Positions 1-9,898 of a DNA stretch of 64,000 nt are shown piece by piece (position 1 is the first letter of the stretch; the number at the start of each line of letters is the position of its first letter). Source of the DNA: Dehalococcoidia bacterium (GTDB taxonomy: Bacteria; Chloroflexota; Dehalococcoidia; GIF9; AB-539-J10); NCBI GenBank assembly GCA_007129495.1, contig SKVJ01000007.1:18932-82931 (forward strand). The letters are read 5' to 3'. A program made the position numbers and the translations under genes. The notes below the pieces were generated by a model. It made no database searches. It was not told where the DNA came from and saw only the letters and a program-made list of their open reading frames with translations.

Positions 1-431
1 GGCTCTTTCGCCGCCGCGGATTCAACATTGAGAGTCTCTCAGTCGGCCACTGTGAGCGCCCCGGCCTCTCGCGCATGACTATCGTGGTCAAAGGCAACGA
101 TGCCGAAGTCGAACAGGTTACAAAACAACTCGACAAACTCATCAACGTAGTCAGCGTTACGGACATTACACGTCTGGATACAGTGTCGAGAGAACTTGCA
201 CTTATCAAGGTCGCCGCCGGGTCCGATGACCGCAGCGAGATAATGCAGATGGTCGACATCTACCGGGCGAAGATCGTTGATGTTGCACCTGATTCGTTGA
301 CAGTCGAAGTAACCGGCGGCGAGGACAAAATAGATTCCCTTCTGACCCTGCTTCTTCCCTTTGGCATCACAGAGATGGCGCGTACCGGACGAACTGCCCT
401 GACCAGGGGTGCACAGTCCAGCATCAAATAA
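1..431 (+). CDS. ilvN: Acetolactate synthase small (regulatory) subunit, 5' end missing
   Basis: This is the regulatory subunit of acetohydroxyacid synthase, the first common enzyme of Val/Ile/Leu synthesis. It carries the ACT domain that binds valine and controls the catalytic subunit. The reading frame is open from base 3 and already encodes the conserved [13 protein letters not shown] stretch of the ACT domain, so only the first codons lie outside the window. An internal ATG at 75 is not the start, because the coding similarity continues upstream of it. The rest ([21 protein letters not shown], then the C-terminal domain ending QSSIK) is typical and of normal length. It lies 23 bases before ilvC and is surely cotranscribed with it. 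The catalytic ilvB is expected just to the left but is not visible. Confidence 0.93.
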   Translation, partial: LFRRRGFNIESLSVGHCERPGLSRMTIVVKGNDAEVEQVTKQLDKLINVVSVTDITRLDTVSRELALIKVAAGSDDRSEIMQMVDIYRAKIVDVAPDSLTVEVTGGEDKIDSLLTLLLPFGITEMARTGRTALTRGAQSSIK

Positions 432-454
432 GACGGAAATTGGAGGATTTCGAG

Positions 455-1447
455 ATGGCCAAGGTTTACTACGACAGCGACGCGGACCTTTCACATCTTA
501 AAGGGACACTTATCGGCATAATCGGCTATGGCAGCCAGGGACATGCGCATGCGCAGAACCTGCGGGACAGTGGATGTGAGGTAGTGGTAGCCAGCAAGCC
601 CGGGGGCGCAGGATGGAAGGCAGCTGAGGCTGATGGCTTCGCGGTGATGAGTGTCGCAGAGGCGACGAAGAAGTCCGATGTTCTTACTCTCCTGGCCCCG
701 GATAACCAGCATGCCGCAATATACCAAGAGTCGATCGAACCTAATCTCACCCCGGGGAAGACACTGATGTTCGCCCATGGTTTCAACATTCATTTCTTCC
801 AGATCGTACCTCCAAGGGACGTTGACGTCAGCATGGTTGCGCCCAAGTGTCCGGGGCACATGCTCCGTGCCATCTATCTGGAAAACGCAGGCCCTCCAGC
901 AATCATGGCGGTACACCAGGACGTGTCGGGAAAGGCGAAGGAGGTTGCGCTGGCGTACGCCAGCGGCCTCGGATGCGCGCGTGCGGGCGTCATCGAGACA
1001 ACGTTTGCCGAAGAGACGGAGACGGACCTGTTCGGTGAACAGACTGTGCTCTGCGGTGGTGTGACCGCGCTGATTAAGGCAGGATTCGACACGCTCGTGG
1101 AAGCCGGCTATCAACCGGAAATCGCCTATTTCGAGTGCCTTAACGAGTTGAAACTCATAGTCGACCTCATTTATCAGGGCGGGTTGAAGTACATGCGCTA
1201 CTCGGTGAGCGATATCGCTGAGTTTGGTGACTATACGCGCGGACCACGCATCATTAACGAGTCCGTAAGGGAAGAGATGCGCAGCGTTCTCAAGGAGATT
1301 AAGGACGGGACATACGCTCTCGAATGGGTGCTCGAGAATCAGGCGGGTCGACCCCACTTCAATGCAATGAAACGAAATGAACAGCAGGAACTCATCGAAG
1401 TTGTCGGTGAGCAACTGAGAGGAATGATGCCATGGACGAAGAAGTAG
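455..1447 (+). CDS. ilvC: Ketol-acid reductoisomerase (class I)
   Basis: It converts acetolactate or acetohydroxybutyrate to the dihydroxy acids with NAD(P)H and Mg2+ in branched-chain amino-acid synthesis. At 330 aa it has the short class I length. The nucleotide-binding motif [13 protein letters not shown] is at residues 24-36, followed by the cofactor loop [12 protein letters not shown]. The catalytic His is in FAHGFNIHF, and metal-binding Asp/Glu residues are in TDLFGEQ and in [11 protein letters not shown]. The ATG at 455 is chosen because GGAGGA (442-447) lies 7 bases upstream; an in-frame TTG at 440 has no such site. The proton-relay region reads [12 protein letters not shown], somewhat divergent from the usual GPGHxVRREY. 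The end overlaps leuA by 16 bases, implying translational coupling. Confidence 0.96.
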   Translation: MAKVYYDSDADLSHLKGTLIGIIGYGSQGHAHAQNLRDSGCEVVVASKPGGAGWKAAEADGFAVMSVAEATKKSDVLTLLAPDNQHAAIYQESIEPNLTPGKTLMFAHGFNIHFFQIVPPRDVDVSMVAPKCPGHMLRAIYLENAGPPAIMAVHQDVSGKAKEVALAYASGLGCARAGVIETTFAEETETDLFGEQTVLCGGVTALIKAGFDTLVEAGYQPEIAYFECLNELKLIVDLIYQGGLKYMRYSVSDIAEFGDYTRGPRIINESVREEMRSVLKEIKDGTYALEWVLENQAGRPHFNAMKRNEQQELIEVVGEQLRGMMPWTKK

Positions 1448-3075
1448 ACATTACAACCGATGAAGGTGACCGGGCCTCATCCACATCGTATGTAGATGAG
1501 GCTGGATCAGACAGAGTGATCATATTCGACACAACACTCAGAGACGGTGAGCAGGCCGCCGGCACGAGTCTCACTCCCAGGGAGAAACTGGCTATCGCCT
1601 GCCAACTCGAAAGACTTGGGGTGGACGTTATCGAAGCCGGATTCCCGATAAGTTCGCCGGGCGACTTCGAAGCGGTACAGCTCATCGCACGAGAGGTCCG
1701 TCAGCCTGTTATATGTGGCCTGGCCCATTGCAGGCCGGCCGCAATCGATGAATCCTGGAGAGCAGTGCAGGACGCAGCACACCCGCGCATCCACGTGTTC
1801 CTTTCCGCCTCAGATATCCAACTCGCACATATGCTCAAGAAGAGCCGCCAGGAGGCTCTTGCGATGGCGCGGGAGATGGTCGCAAGAGCGAAGAGCTACA
1901 CACACGACATCGAGTTCTCTCCCATGGATGCAACGCGGGCTGAACCAGGCTTTCTCTATCAATTGCTGGAGGCTGTTATCGACGCTGGTGCGGTCACAGT
2001 GAACATCGCCGATACCGTTGGCTACAGCACAGTGAACGAGTTTGGCAACCTCATACGGAGCATCGTGAAAAACGTGCCAAACATACATAAGGCCTGTCTC
2101 AGTGTGCACTGCCATGACGACCTCGGGCTCGCCGTGGCGAACAGCCTGGAAGCTGTCCGATTGGGAGCGCGTCAGGTGGAGTGCACCATTAACGGTATCG
2201 GAGAACGTGCCGGAAACGCCGCTCTTGAGGAAGTGGTGATGGCCTTGCGAACCCGGTCGGACGCATTCGGACTTAAGACTCACATCAATACAACACAACT
2301 CTACAAGACAAGCAGAATGGTAAGCGACCTCACCGGCTTTCTCGTGCAGTCGAACAAAGCAATCATTGGAGCTAACGCATTCCGGCACCAGTCCGGTATC
2401 CACCAGGACGGAATGGTCAAGGAATCCACCACGTACGAGATCATGGACCCCCGGTCAGTTGGTATTCCGGCGAGCAGTCTTGTGTTGGGCAAACTCAGCG
2501 GTCGGCACGCGTTCCGCGAACGGCTGGCTGAACTGGGATTCACTCTTGGCAATGATGCCTTGAGCCACGCTTTTGAAGCGTTCAAGGATCTCGCCGACAA
2601 GAAGCGGGAAATCGCCGACCGCGACCTCATATCACTGGTGAGCGAAGAATTGCGCCAGGAGACACAGGTCTACAAATTGGACCACGTTGATGTGTCCTGC
2701 GGCGACCACAGTCTCCATTCAGCAGCAGTGCGACTCATCGGACCGGACGGTGAGACTCTGGCCGACGCAGCGCTCGGTACTGGACCGGTCGACGCTGTAT
2801 ACAAGGTTATCAATCGCATAATCGGTATCCCGAACACGCTGGTCGAATTCTCTATCAATGCGAACACCGAGGGCTTCGACGCCATTGGAGAGGTGCTGAT
2901 TCGCATCGAGAGCGACGGAGGGCTCTATACCGGACGCGGCGCGTCCACTGACATCGTCGTAGCCAGCGCCAAGGCCTACATGAATGCACTTAACAGGCTC
3001 ATTCTCTCCCGACAACATGCAGGCGTGAAGGAGTCGACGGAAGAACCCGCATATCGTGTCCACGAGGCATCGTAA
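1432..3075 (+). CDS. leuA: 2-isopropylmalate synthase
   Basis: It condenses 2-ketoisovalerate with acetyl-CoA, the first committed step to leucine. At 547 aa the protein has the full long form. The HMGL-like TIM barrel carries [10 protein letters not shown] (residues 32-41, metal Asp), HCHDD (226-230, metal His pair) and [13 protein letters not shown] (255-267). A C-terminal LeuA regulatory domain from about residue 410 suggests leucine feedback inhibition. The first 28 residues are a variable acidic extension. The start at 1432 sits inside the end of ilvC and has GAGAGGA (1417-1423) 8 bases upstream. Citramalate or homocitrate synthase is possible by family, but the flanking leuCDB genes favour LeuA. 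Confidence 0.94.
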   Translation: MDEEVDITTDEGDRASSTSYVDEAGSDRVIIFDTTLRDGEQAAGTSLTPREKLAIACQLERLGVDVIEAGFPISSPGDFEAVQLIAREVRQPVICGLAHCRPAAIDESWRAVQDAAHPRIHVFLSASDIQLAHMLKKSRQEALAMAREMVARAKSYTHDIEFSPMDATRAEPGFLYQLLEAVIDAGAVTVNIADTVGYSTVNEFGNLIRSIVKNVPNIHKACLSVHCHDDLGLAVANSLEAVRLGARQVECTINGIGERAGNAALEEVVMALRTRSDAFGLKTHINTTQLYKTSRMVSDLTGFLVQSNKAIIGANAFRHQSGIHQDGMVKESTTYEIMDPRSVGIPASSLVLGKLSGRHAFRERLAELGFTLGNDALSHAFEAFKDLADKKREIADRDLISLVSEELRQETQVYKLDHVDVSCGDHSLHSAAVRLIGPDGETLADAALGTGPVDAVYKVINRIIGIPNTLVEFSINANTEGFDAIGEVLIRIESDGGLYTGRGASTDIVVASAKAYMNALNRLILSRQHAGVKESTEEPAYRVHEAS

Positions 3076-4367
3076 TGGCAACCATCACCGAGAAGATTCT
3101 GTCCGTACATGCCGGGCGAGACAATGTCTCGCCCGGCGACTTTGCCAATGTCGCGGTGGACATGGTGCTCGCGAATGACATCACTGGCCCATTGGCTATC
3201 AGGGAGTTCCACAAGCTTGGCGTCAAGCGGGTGTTCGACCCGGCTCGAATCGTCATGGTACCGGATCACTTCGTCCCCAACAAAGACATTGCCTCGGCGA
3301 TCCAGGCACAGGAGCTTCGCGAATTCGCGAGGGAGCAGGGCGTCGTGTATTACGAGGCCGGGAGGGCCGGAATCGAACATGTGCTGCTCCCGGAGGAGGG
3401 TCTCGTGGGGCCCGGACAGGTGGTGATCGGGGCCGATTCTCACACCTGTACCTACGGCGCAATTGGCGCATTCGCCACGGGAATGGGTTCTACCGACATT
3501 GCGGTGGCGATGGCTACCGGTGACATCTGGATGAAGGTCCCCCCTACCATCAAGTTTGTGTTTCATGGCCGACTGAACCCGTGGGTAAGCGGTAAGGATC
3601 TCATACTTCACACAATAGGCAACATCGGTATCGATGGTGCATTGTACGCAGCGATGGAATTCCACGGGGAGGCGATCGAGAGGCTGGATATCGACGGGCG
3701 ATTCACCATGGCAAATATGGCCATCGAAGCCGGCGCCAAGGCCGGTATATTCCAGGTTGACGCCATCACACACACGTACACAACCGCACACCCACAGCGT
3801 ACGGGCACTGCCCCGTACAGGACCTACGTGACCGATTCGGACGCTGACTACTCGCAAATCATTGAATACGAGGCTTCGGACATCGAACCACTGGTCGCAT
3901 TTCCGCACCTTCCGTCAAATACGCGGCCGGTGCGCCAGGCGAACAGTGTTCCAATCGACCAAGTGGTAATCGGCAGTTGTACGAACGGGCGACTGAACGA
4001 CCTGAAAGTTGCGGCGAAACTGCTGGAAGGACATGTCGTGCATCCATCAGTGAGGTGCATCATTATTCCGGGGACGCAGCAAGTGTATACGAAGGCAATC
4101 GAAGAAGGGTTCGTGCGCATCTTCCTTGATGCGGGCGCAGTAGTCAGTACTCCAACCTGTGGACCGTGCCTGGGAGGCTACATGGGGATTCTGGCACCGG
4201 AAGAACGCTGTCTCTCGACGACAAATCGTAACTTCATAGGGCGTATGGGTAGCCCACAGTCCGAGGTGTATCTGGCGGGACCTGCCGTAGCGGCAGCTAC
4301 CGCGGTTACCGGTCGAATAACACATCCCGCTGATATCTCAGGGGGTGGAGTGGAGAAATCGATATGA
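3075..4367 (+). CDS. leuC: 3-isopropylmalate dehydratase large subunit
   Basis: This is the aconitase-family large subunit, which with LeuD isomerises 2-isopropylmalate to 3-isopropylmalate through a [4Fe-4S] cluster. The three cluster cysteines are visible at residues 302 (SCTNGR), 362 and 365 (CGPCLGG). Its 430 aa match the shorter type II LeuC found in archaea and many anaerobes rather than the roughly 470 aa enterobacterial form. The ATG shares one base with the leuA stop (TAATG), so translation is coupled. Homoaconitase is a paralogous alternative that the leu gene order argues against. Confidence 0.95.
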   Translation: MATITEKILSVHAGRDNVSPGDFANVAVDMVLANDITGPLAIREFHKLGVKRVFDPARIVMVPDHFVPNKDIASAIQAQELREFAREQGVVYYEAGRAGIEHVLLPEEGLVGPGQVVIGADSHTCTYGAIGAFATGMGSTDIAVAMATGDIWMKVPPTIKFVFHGRLNPWVSGKDLILHTIGNIGIDGALYAAMEFHGEAIERLDIDGRFTMANMAIEAGAKAGIFQVDAITHTYTTAHPQRTGTAPYRTYVTDSDADYSQIIEYEASDIEPLVAFPHLPSNTRPVRQANSVPIDQVVIGSCTNGRLNDLKVAAKLLEGHVVHPSVRCIIIPGTQQVYTKAIEEGFVRIFLDAGAVVSTPTCGPCLGGYMGILAPEERCLSTTNRNFIGRMGSPQSEVYLAGPAVAAATAVTGRITHPADISGGGVEKSI

Positions 4368-4870
4368 CCATTTTGCAAGGTAGGGCACATGTCTACGGCG
4401 CCGACGTGGACACCGATGCCATTATCCCCGCGAGGTATCTCAATGTCTCAGCGCCTGACCTTCTGGCCGAACACTGTATGGAAGATATCGATCCCGGCTT
4501 CAGAAGCCGCTCTTCGACGGGGGACATGATAGTGGCGGGCACGAATTTCGGCTGCGGTTCGTCGCGGGAACACGCGCCTATCGCCATCAAGGCAAGCGGC
4601 ATATCATGCGTTATCGCCCGTAGTTTTGCGCGAATCTTCTTCCGCAATGCGATCAACATCGGTCTCCCGTTACTGGAATGCAGCGAAGCTGTTGCCTCGT
4701 GCGAAGCCGATGATATACTGAAGGTTGACCTCGCGAGTGGACGGATAACCAACACGACAAAAGGTCTCTCTTTTTCCGCCAGGCCGTACCCGGAGTTCAT
4801 GATGGGCATCATCAATTCCGGAGGTCTGATAGCCCACACCGTGCGCAGACTGGAGGGGATTAAAACATGA
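4364..4870 (+). CDS. leuD: 3-isopropylmalate dehydratase small subunit
   Basis: This is the swivel-domain partner of LeuC. At 168 aa it matches the short LeuD type that pairs with type II LeuC. The substrate-recognition segment [10 protein letters not shown] lies near residues 63-72, and the following [20 protein letters not shown] region is characteristic. Its start overlaps the leuC stop by four bases (ATGA), and its own stop overlaps the leuB start in the same way. The three genes are thus a tightly coupled translational unit. Confidence 0.95.
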   Translation: MTILQGRAHVYGADVDTDAIIPARYLNVSAPDLLAEHCMEDIDPGFRSRSSTGDMIVAGTNFGCGSSREHAPIAIKASGISCVIARSFARIFFRNAINIGLPLLECSEAVASCEADDILKVDLASGRITNTTKGLSFSARPYPEFMMGIINSGGLIAHTVRRLEGIKT

Positions 4871-5964
4871 GCCACAGGATTGCAGTACTCCGTGGAGACG
4901 GGATTGGACCCGAGGTAACGGACCAGTCACTTAAGGCTCTGGTCACGGTCGCTGAACAATTCGGCCACGACCTTGAGTTTGAGGAAGGTCTGGTAGGGGG
5001 AGCCGCAATCGATGCACATGGCATTCCCATGACTGAGGAGACACTGGCAATGTGCCAGAGTTCAGATGCAATCCTGTTTGGAGCTGTTGGGGGGCCGAAG
5101 TGGGACGACGCCGGAGTCGACCTGCGACCGGAGCAGGCTCTGTTTCGCCTCCGCAAGACACTCAACCTTTTTGCGAACCTGAGGCCGGTTACGTCTTATC
5201 AGATGCTCGTCGACAAAAGTCCACTGCGTCCCGAGGTCGTGCGGGGTGCGGACATCATGTTTGTAAGAGAACTCACCGGTGGACTTTACTTCGGTCAGCC
5301 TAAGAAACGGTGGGAGACTGTCGAAGGCAGACGAGCAGTTGATTCCGAGGACTACTCGGAAAACGAGATAGCCAGGGTAGTGCGCGTGGCATGTGAGTTA
5401 GCCAGGAAACGACGCGGTAAAGTCGTATCGGTTGACAAATTCAACGCCCTCATCTCCTCGCGTCTCTGGCGTCAAGTGGCGACCGAGGTTGGTGCCGAGT
5501 ATTCCGATATTGAGTTGTCCCACATGCTGGCAGATACTTTCTCAATGCAGCTTATTGCGCAGCCCACTCAATTCGACGTAGTCGTCACAACTAATATGTT
5601 CGGCGATATCTTCACCGATGAGGCCGCCGTGATCGCAGGATCAATGGGACTGCTTCCCTCCGCCAGTCTGTCAGGTCTGCCAACAGGGAAGACGCTCGGG
5701 ATGTATGAACCAATCCATGGTTCCGCACCGGACATCGCAGGACAAGGTGTCGCCAATCCCATCGCAGCAATCCTTAGTGCGGCTATGCTGCTCAGATACT
5801 CACTTGGCATGGAGACCGAAGCCCTGGCCCTCGAGTCTGCTGTTATGTCCGTGCTCGAGGAGGGATATCGGACGGCGGATATCTACTCAGAGGGGACGAA
5901 ACGGACCACGACTGAGGAGATGGGAGACCTCATTGTGTCGAAAGTTCAAGCGAAAAAGGGTTGA
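4867..5964 (+). CDS. leuB: 3-isopropylmalate dehydrogenase
   Basis: This NAD-dependent oxidative decarboxylase makes 2-ketoisocaproate, the direct precursor of leucine. The 365 aa carry GDGIGPEV at the N-terminus, [11 protein letters not shown], the substrate-binding ELTGGLYFG segment, the catalytic Lys in SVDKFNAL, and the metal Asp in the GDIFTDEA region. A four-base ATGA overlap joins it to leuD. It is the last gene of the ilv-leu operon visible here. The TTGACA of the next promoter (5961-5966) begins on its last codons, so the following ilvE unit is separately transcribed. Confidence 0.96.
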   Translation: MSHRIAVLRGDGIGPEVTDQSLKALVTVAEQFGHDLEFEEGLVGGAAIDAHGIPMTEETLAMCQSSDAILFGAVGGPKWDDAGVDLRPEQALFRLRKTLNLFANLRPVTSYQMLVDKSPLRPEVVRGADIMFVRELTGGLYFGQPKKRWETVEGRRAVDSEDYSENEIARVVRVACELARKRRGKVVSVDKFNALISSRLWRQVATEVGAEYSDIELSHMLADTFSMQLIAQPTQFDVVVTTNMFGDIFTDEAAVIAGSMGLLPSASLSGLPTGKTLGMYEPIHGSAPDIAGQGVANPIAAILSAAMLLRYSLGMETEALALESAVMSVLEEGYRTADIYSEGTKRTTTEEMGDLIVSKVQAKKG

Positions 5965-5989
5965 CACCATAGGGTGGTGTTCTTACAAT
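5961..5989 (+). promoter_or_regulatory. Sigma-70-type promoter of the ilvE leader
   Basis: TTGACA at 5961-5966 and TACAAT at 5984-5989 are separated by exactly 17 bases, a near-consensus housekeeping promoter. The predicted start is near 5996. It overlaps the leuB stop, so ilvE is uncoupled from the leu operon. Confidence 0.8.
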
Positions 5990-6018
5990 GTACCGTCTCT
6001 GTTTGGCAGGTTGAGTTA

Positions 6019-6117
6019 ATGAAGGCTCCAGCCGCTGTAATGATTGTGGTCGTAGCAGTTATGCTTATCGTGCGCACCATGAGTGCGCACGGGAGGATTC
6101 TTCGACCGTCAGATTAG
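6019..6117 (+). CDS. Branched-chain amino-acid leader peptide of the ilvE attenuator
   Basis: This is a 32-codon ATG-initiated reading frame downstream of a strong promoter and upstream of a terminator. Residues 7-18 read VMIVVVAVMLIV, in which nine of twelve are Val, Ile or Leu; the control codons lie at 6037-6072. Enterobacterial ilv leader peptides have the same design, with a cluster of regulated codons just before competing hairpins. A weak GCAGG lies 8 bases upstream of the ATG. The peptide itself probably has no function, its translation rate being the signal. A small membrane peptide is the alternative, since the same residues form a hydrophobic stretch, but the RNA context favours the leader reading. 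Confidence 0.7.
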   Translation: MKAPAAVMIVVVAVMLIVRTMSAHGRILRPSD

Positions 6118-6176
6118 GCAGAGACAGCAACTCAGAACAGGAAACGAAGAAGAAGCCTCCCAAGGGAGGCTTCTTC
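6091..6176 (+). terminator. Attenuator: terminator hairpin with competing antiterminator
   Basis: The terminator stem pairs 6149-6161 with 6164-6176 over 13 bp with an AA turn. The tract after it (CTATTTCG) is only moderately U-rich. An upstream copy of the 3' arm at 6091-6103 (GGGAGGATTCTTC) can pair instead with 6149-6161 over 12 of 13 positions, forming an antiterminator. A further 7-bp hairpin (6070-6076 with 6084-6090) overlaps the last control codon. A ribosome stalled on Val/Ile/Leu codons would leave 6091-6103 free. A ribosome at the leader stop (6115-6117) would cover its 3' half and let the terminator form. Confidence 0.7.
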
Positions 6177-6308
6177 CTATTTCGCTCATGTGTTCGGATA
6201 AGGATTGTCAGGAAGGCCATGCAGGATTTGTGGGGACTCTACCCGCCAATTCGCCGGGTTTGTAGACCAGGGATTGACTGATTGAGTACACAGAGGAGGT
6301 ACGAAGCA

Positions 6309-7226
6309 TTGGAACCGTATGCCTTTTTCCAGGGAGAATACATGCCCCTCAAGGATGCCAAGATCGGCATACTTACACAGGCGCTACACTACGGCACTGC
6401 GTGTTTTGGTGGAATCCGCGCGAATTGGGATGGAGAGAGCGAGCAGTTCTGCATCTTCAGGTTGAAGGATCACTATCGGCGCCAGCTGGATGCCTGCAAG
6501 ATCCTGAATATCTGTCTGCCGTATGACGAGCACGATATGGCTGAATTCACGGTAGAAACCCTGCGGCGAACTGGATTCAGGGAGAACCTTTATTGCCGCC
6601 CACTCGCATACAAGTCCTCGGAAGCAATCGGCGTCAAACTGCACGACCTTGAAGACGATTTCTTCGTGATTGTGACTCCTCTTCCTCCTTATCTCGGCAC
6701 GGGAGGTATCAGGTGCTGCACCTCGTCGTGGCGACGCGTGAGCGACAGTCAGATTTCACCCCGCGGAAAGATTACAGGCATCTATGTGAATAGCGCACTC
6801 GCCAAGACCGATGCCAACCGGTCCGGATTCGATGAGGCGATCATGCTGAACGAGAAGGGCCACGTCTCCGAGGGCACCGGAGAGAACATATTCGTGGTCA
6901 TCAAAGGCCAACTGATCACACCACCGCCATACGATAGTATCCTGCTTGGAATCACAAGAGATACGGTGATGCAGCTTGCCAAGAACGAACTTGGCCTGAC
7001 GACGGTTGAGAGAAGCATCGATCGAAGCGAACTCTACGTAGCGGACGAAGCATTCTTCACCGGCACCGCAACTAACGTGGCTGCTATTGTCTCGGTCGAC
7101 CAGCGGCCAATCGGCACCGGAGACACTGGCCCTATCACTGCGAGGTTGCAGGACCTGTTCTCTCAGGTCGCGCTTGGAAGAAATCCGGATTACTCCGAAT
7201 GGTACACGATAGTCAAGTACGACTAG
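6309..7226 (+). CDS. ilvE: Branched-chain amino-acid aminotransferase
   Basis: This class IV PLP aminotransferase catalyses the last step of Val, Ile and Leu synthesis. The 305 aa show ALHYGTACFGGIRA near the N-terminus, the catalytic-lysine region around the GKITGIYVNSALAK segment, and EGTGENIFVV, all typical of the family. The start is taken as TTG at 6309 because GAGGAGGT (6293-6300) is 8 bases upstream. An earlier in-frame TTG at 6282 lies before that site. It is preceded by its own promoter, leader peptide and attenuator rather than being embedded in the ilv-leu operon. Confidence 0.93.
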   Translation: MEPYAFFQGEYMPLKDAKIGILTQALHYGTACFGGIRANWDGESEQFCIFRLKDHYRRQLDACKILNICLPYDEHDMAEFTVETLRRTGFRENLYCRPLAYKSSEAIGVKLHDLEDDFFVIVTPLPPYLGTGGIRCCTSSWRRVSDSQISPRGKITGIYVNSALAKTDANRSGFDEAIMLNEKGHVSEGTGENIFVVIKGQLITPPPYDSILLGITRDTVMQLAKNELGLTTVERSIDRSELYVADEAFFTGTATNVAAIVSVDQRPIGTGDTGPITARLQDLFSQVALGRNPDYSEWYTIVKYD

Positions 7227-7411
7227 TTGTCTTTGCAATAACACTGGACGGGAAGCTGGCGACGCAATAGACACTGGTGGGAATGGCATACCACCGATTG
7301 TGAGCGAGAATGGCCTGTCTGGCTCAGTATCCGAATTGGTGGGGGACTGAGAGCGCCTTCTTGTCCAGGCTATGAACAATGGTATGGGAACGAATTGCTG
7401 GCACGTAGGCC

Positions 7412-7690
7412 TTAGCTCGGCTGGCTCGCGCCAACCGCGTTGGCTTGCCTCACCAGGCGGGACTTCAGGCGCGAGGCCTTATTCCTGTGATACAGACCTT
7501 TAGTCACTGCACGGTCCAGCGTCGACACAGCCTTCCCGGTTGCCTTCTGCGCATTATCCGCTTCTCCTGACACAACTGATTGCCTGGCCTGTCGCAGTAT
7601 AGTACGTGTACGCCCCCTGAGGACACGATTGCGTAGCCTCTTTCTCTCTTGCACTCTGGTGGCCTTATCTACTGACTTGCTCCCTGACAA
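7412..7690 (-). CDS. rpsT: 30S ribosomal protein S20
   Basis: This small basic protein of the 30S subunit binds 16S rRNA. The 92 aa are rich in Arg and Lys, with the family pattern of an ERKRLRNRVLRGRTRT helix and a KGLYHRNKASRLKSRLVRQ C-terminal helix. The start is TTG at 7690, with AGGAG about 6 bases upstream. That ribosome-binding site lies inside the last codons of the upstream stringent-response gene, which overlaps rpsT by 26 bases. The C-terminal tail (GASQPS) is short. Confidence 0.9.
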   Translation of the reverse strand: MSGSKSVDKATRVQERKRLRNRVLRGRTRTILRQARQSVVSGEADNAQKATGKAVSTLDRAVTKGLYHRNKASRLKSRLVRQANAVGASQPS

Positions 7691-9833
7691 TTGATTCTCC
7701 TTTTCTTACCACGTTCATTACACTCCAAAGGGCATTCAACCTGGCCACGAGTTTACTGAGCTGAGACGTGCTCGTCACCTCGACATCAATATGCAGGCAT
7801 GCCATTCCACCGTCCCCACGGGTAAAATCCACATCGGTGATGTTGACACCCGCCTCGGCAATAACCGCACTGATATCCCGCAACAGAGCAGTCCTGTCCC
7901 ATGCATCTATCTGGAGTTTAACGGGATAGACTTGTGCGACATCCCCCCAATCCACGGCGACCAGTCGCTCTTTTTCGGCCTCGTTGACCACATTGATGCA
8001 GTCACGACGGTGGACAGTGACTCCGCGACCCTGCGTAATATACCCGATTATCTCCTCACCAGGCAAGGGATTGCAGCAGTTAGCCAACCTCGTATACAGG
8101 TCGCCCACTCCGAGCACCCGTATGCTTCCGGGACTTACGCGCCTCGGCGCCGACACTTCGATGGACTTCTCACGGGGCTCGACTTCGGCACTCAGCTTGA
8201 CCGCGATCTGCGATACCGTGATGTTTCCTCGCCCTACCGCCAGGTACAACTCTTCCGGTTGACTATAGTCGAGCTTGCTGGCGAGCTTCTCAGCTTTTGG
8301 CACTGTGACAGCCAAACGCTTCAAGCCACTCTCAAGCATCTGCCGTCCTGCCTCAACGCTCTGACTGCGTTCCTGCTTGTTGAACCACTGGCGAACTTTA
8401 TTCTGCGCGTGCGAGGTTCGCACATACCCCAGTTCAGGATTCAGCCAATCCAGGCTGGGCCCCCGTTCTGTCTTCGAGGCCACTATCTCAACCACGTCAC
8501 CATTGTTCAGCGGCTGGTTCAGCTGCACGAGCTTGCCGTTCACCTTTGCGCCGATGCAGCGATATCCCAAATCAGTGTGAATACGAAATGCGAAGTCAAG
8601 CGGTGTCGCTCCCTTCGGCAGGTCCTTGATCTCGCCTTTGGGCGTGTACACGAAGACCTGATCAGTTAGTACGTCGGTTTTCAGCGATTCGATGAATTCC
8701 TCGCTGCCAAGTTCGTCGCGGCGCTCAGCCAGATCCTGCAGCCATGCAATTCGCGGGTCCGTCGATCGATCTCGCTGGCCTCCCTCTTTGTAATGCCAGT
8801 GCGCTGCGACACCGAACGTGGCGACCTGGTTCATTTCATGCGTTCTGATCTGCACCTCGATGGGAGTCGTTCCATTACAGAGGACAGTGGTATGTAACGA
8901 CTGATAGCCGTTGTCCTTCGGATTCGCGATGTAGTCGTTGAACTCCTCGATTATCGGATGCCAGAAATTGTGCACGGCGCCGAGAGCTTTGTAGCAATCG
9001 GCGACAGTGTTCACCAGAATTCGCAGCGCGAAAAGATCGTGGATGTCCCCAACGCTCTTGCCTTGTTCAGCATATCGTTTGGCTTTGAGGTACGTGCTGT
9101 AGATATGCTTGGGACGTCCCAGCACCCGCGCTTCGACCCCCTGCGCATTCAACTCTTCAGTGATAGAGCGAATGGCCTCGTGCACGAATCCCTCTCGCTC
9201 CGCCCGCTTCGTCGCAATTAGTCGAGAGAACCGCCGATATTGCTTCGGTTCGAGATAGCGAAACGCCAGGTCTTCCAGCTGCCATTTCGTACGGCGAAGG
9301 CCCAGACGATGCGCGAGGGGCGCATACACTTCCAGTGTCTGCTGCGCAATGGCCCGGCGCCGGCCAAGCGGCAATGCACCCAGCGTTCGCATATTGTGCA
9401 GCCTATCGGCAAGCTTGATAAGCACGACTCGAAGGTCCTCGGCGGTCGCCATTAACAGCTTGCGAAGGTTCTCCGCCTGTGACTTCGAGTCAAATTCCTT
9501 TTCCTCACTTCGACTTGCCAGGAGCTTGAGCTTGGTCACTCCATCAACAAGTTTCGCTACATCCGCGCCGAAGCGGGAGGAAATCTCGTCCAGCGATATC
9601 TCGCAGTCTTCAACAACATCATGCAGCAATGCTGCGGCAATAGATGGTGCGTCAAGCTGGAATTCAACCAGGGTCAAGCTTACGTTTAGAGGGTGCTCGA
9701 GAAAGGGTTCCCCGGACGCACGAACCTGACCCGCATGTGCCTCGGCAGCAAATGAGTAGGCCGAACGGATGAACTCCAGCTTGTCAGGAGGCAGATAGGT
9801 GCTGGCCTCCTTAAGCAGCGTCTCAACATCCAT
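7665..9833 (-). CDS. rel: (p)ppGpp synthetase/hydrolase, RelA/SpoT family
   Basis: This is a long Rel/Spo homologue of 722 aa that controls the stringent response. The N-terminal HD hydrolase domain carries HDVVED at residues 71-76. The synthetase domain shows RPKHIYSTYLKAKR, DLFALRILV and GYQSLHTTV. A TGS domain follows (VFVYTPKGEIKDLPKGATPL), and an ACT domain ends the protein (VDFTRGDGGMACLHIDVEV). Because the HD motif is intact the enzyme is probably bifunctional. ATG 9833 is chosen over an upstream in-frame ATG at 9908 because family similarity begins there and the predicted transcription start falls exactly on it, suggesting a leaderless mRNA. It overlaps rpsT by 26 bases. Confidence 0.93.
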   Translation of the reverse strand: MDVETLLKEASTYLPPDKLEFIRSAYSFAAEAHAGQVRASGEPFLEHPLNVSLTLVEFQLDAPSIAAALLHDVVEDCEISLDEISSRFGADVAKLVDGVTKLKLLASRSEEKEFDSKSQAENLRKLLMATAEDLRVVLIKLADRLHNMRTLGALPLGRRRAIAQQTLEVYAPLAHRLGLRRTKWQLEDLAFRYLEPKQYRRFSRLIATKRAEREGFVHEAIRSITEELNAQGVEARVLGRPKHIYSTYLKAKRYAEQGKSVGDIHDLFALRILVNTVADCYKALGAVHNFWHPIIEEFNDYIANPKDNGYQSLHTTVLCNGTTPIEVQIRTHEMNQVATFGVAAHWHYKEGGQRDRSTDPRIAWLQDLAERRDELGSEEFIESLKTDVLTDQVFVYTPKGEIKDLPKGATPLDFAFRIHTDLGYRCIGAKVNGKLVQLNQPLNNGDVVEIVASKTERGPSLDWLNPELGYVRTSHAQNKVRQWFNKQERSQSVEAGRQMLESGLKRLAVTVPKAEKLASKLDYSQPEELYLAVGRGNITVSQIAVKLSAEVEPREKSIEVSAPRRVSPGSIRVLGVGDLYTRLANCCNPLPGEEIIGYITQGRGVTVHRRDCINVVNEAEKERLVAVDWGDVAQVYPVKLQIDAWDRTALLRDISAVIAEAGVNITDVDFTRGDGGMACLHIDVEVTSTSQLSKLVARLNALWSVMNVVRKGESIVREQVSR

Positions 9834-9839
9834 GCTGGC

Positions 9840-9868
9840 ATAATAACGCAGCACTACTGGACACGCAA
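9840..9868 (-). promoter_or_regulatory. Promoter of rel, probably giving a leaderless mRNA
   Basis: On the minus strand TTGCGT (9868-9863) and TATTAT (9845-9840) are 17 bases apart. A start seven bases after the -10 falls on 9833, the A of the rel ATG. The same TTGCGT-17 arrangement precedes pdxS. Confidence 0.5.
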
Positions 9869-9898
9869 ACGAGAGCGTCGCAGACGGAAAAGGCAGGG

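Noticed and set aside
1432..3075. Citramalate synthase (cimA) instead of leuA
   Set aside because: The operon with leuC, leuD and leuB and the overall domain layout fit isopropylmalate synthase better, although the two cannot be fully separated by eye.
2976..3908. 310-codon open frame on the minus strand opposite leuC
   Set aside because: It lies wholly antisense to leuA-leuC, is rich in His, Arg and Cys as shadow frames of GC-rich genes are, and resembles no family.
7227..7411. Possible terminator or small RNA between ilvE and rpsT
   Set aside because: Only short imperfect inverted repeats (for example CTCAGT/ACTGAG near 7322-7350) are present, with no U-tract or promoter; nothing convincing is seen.
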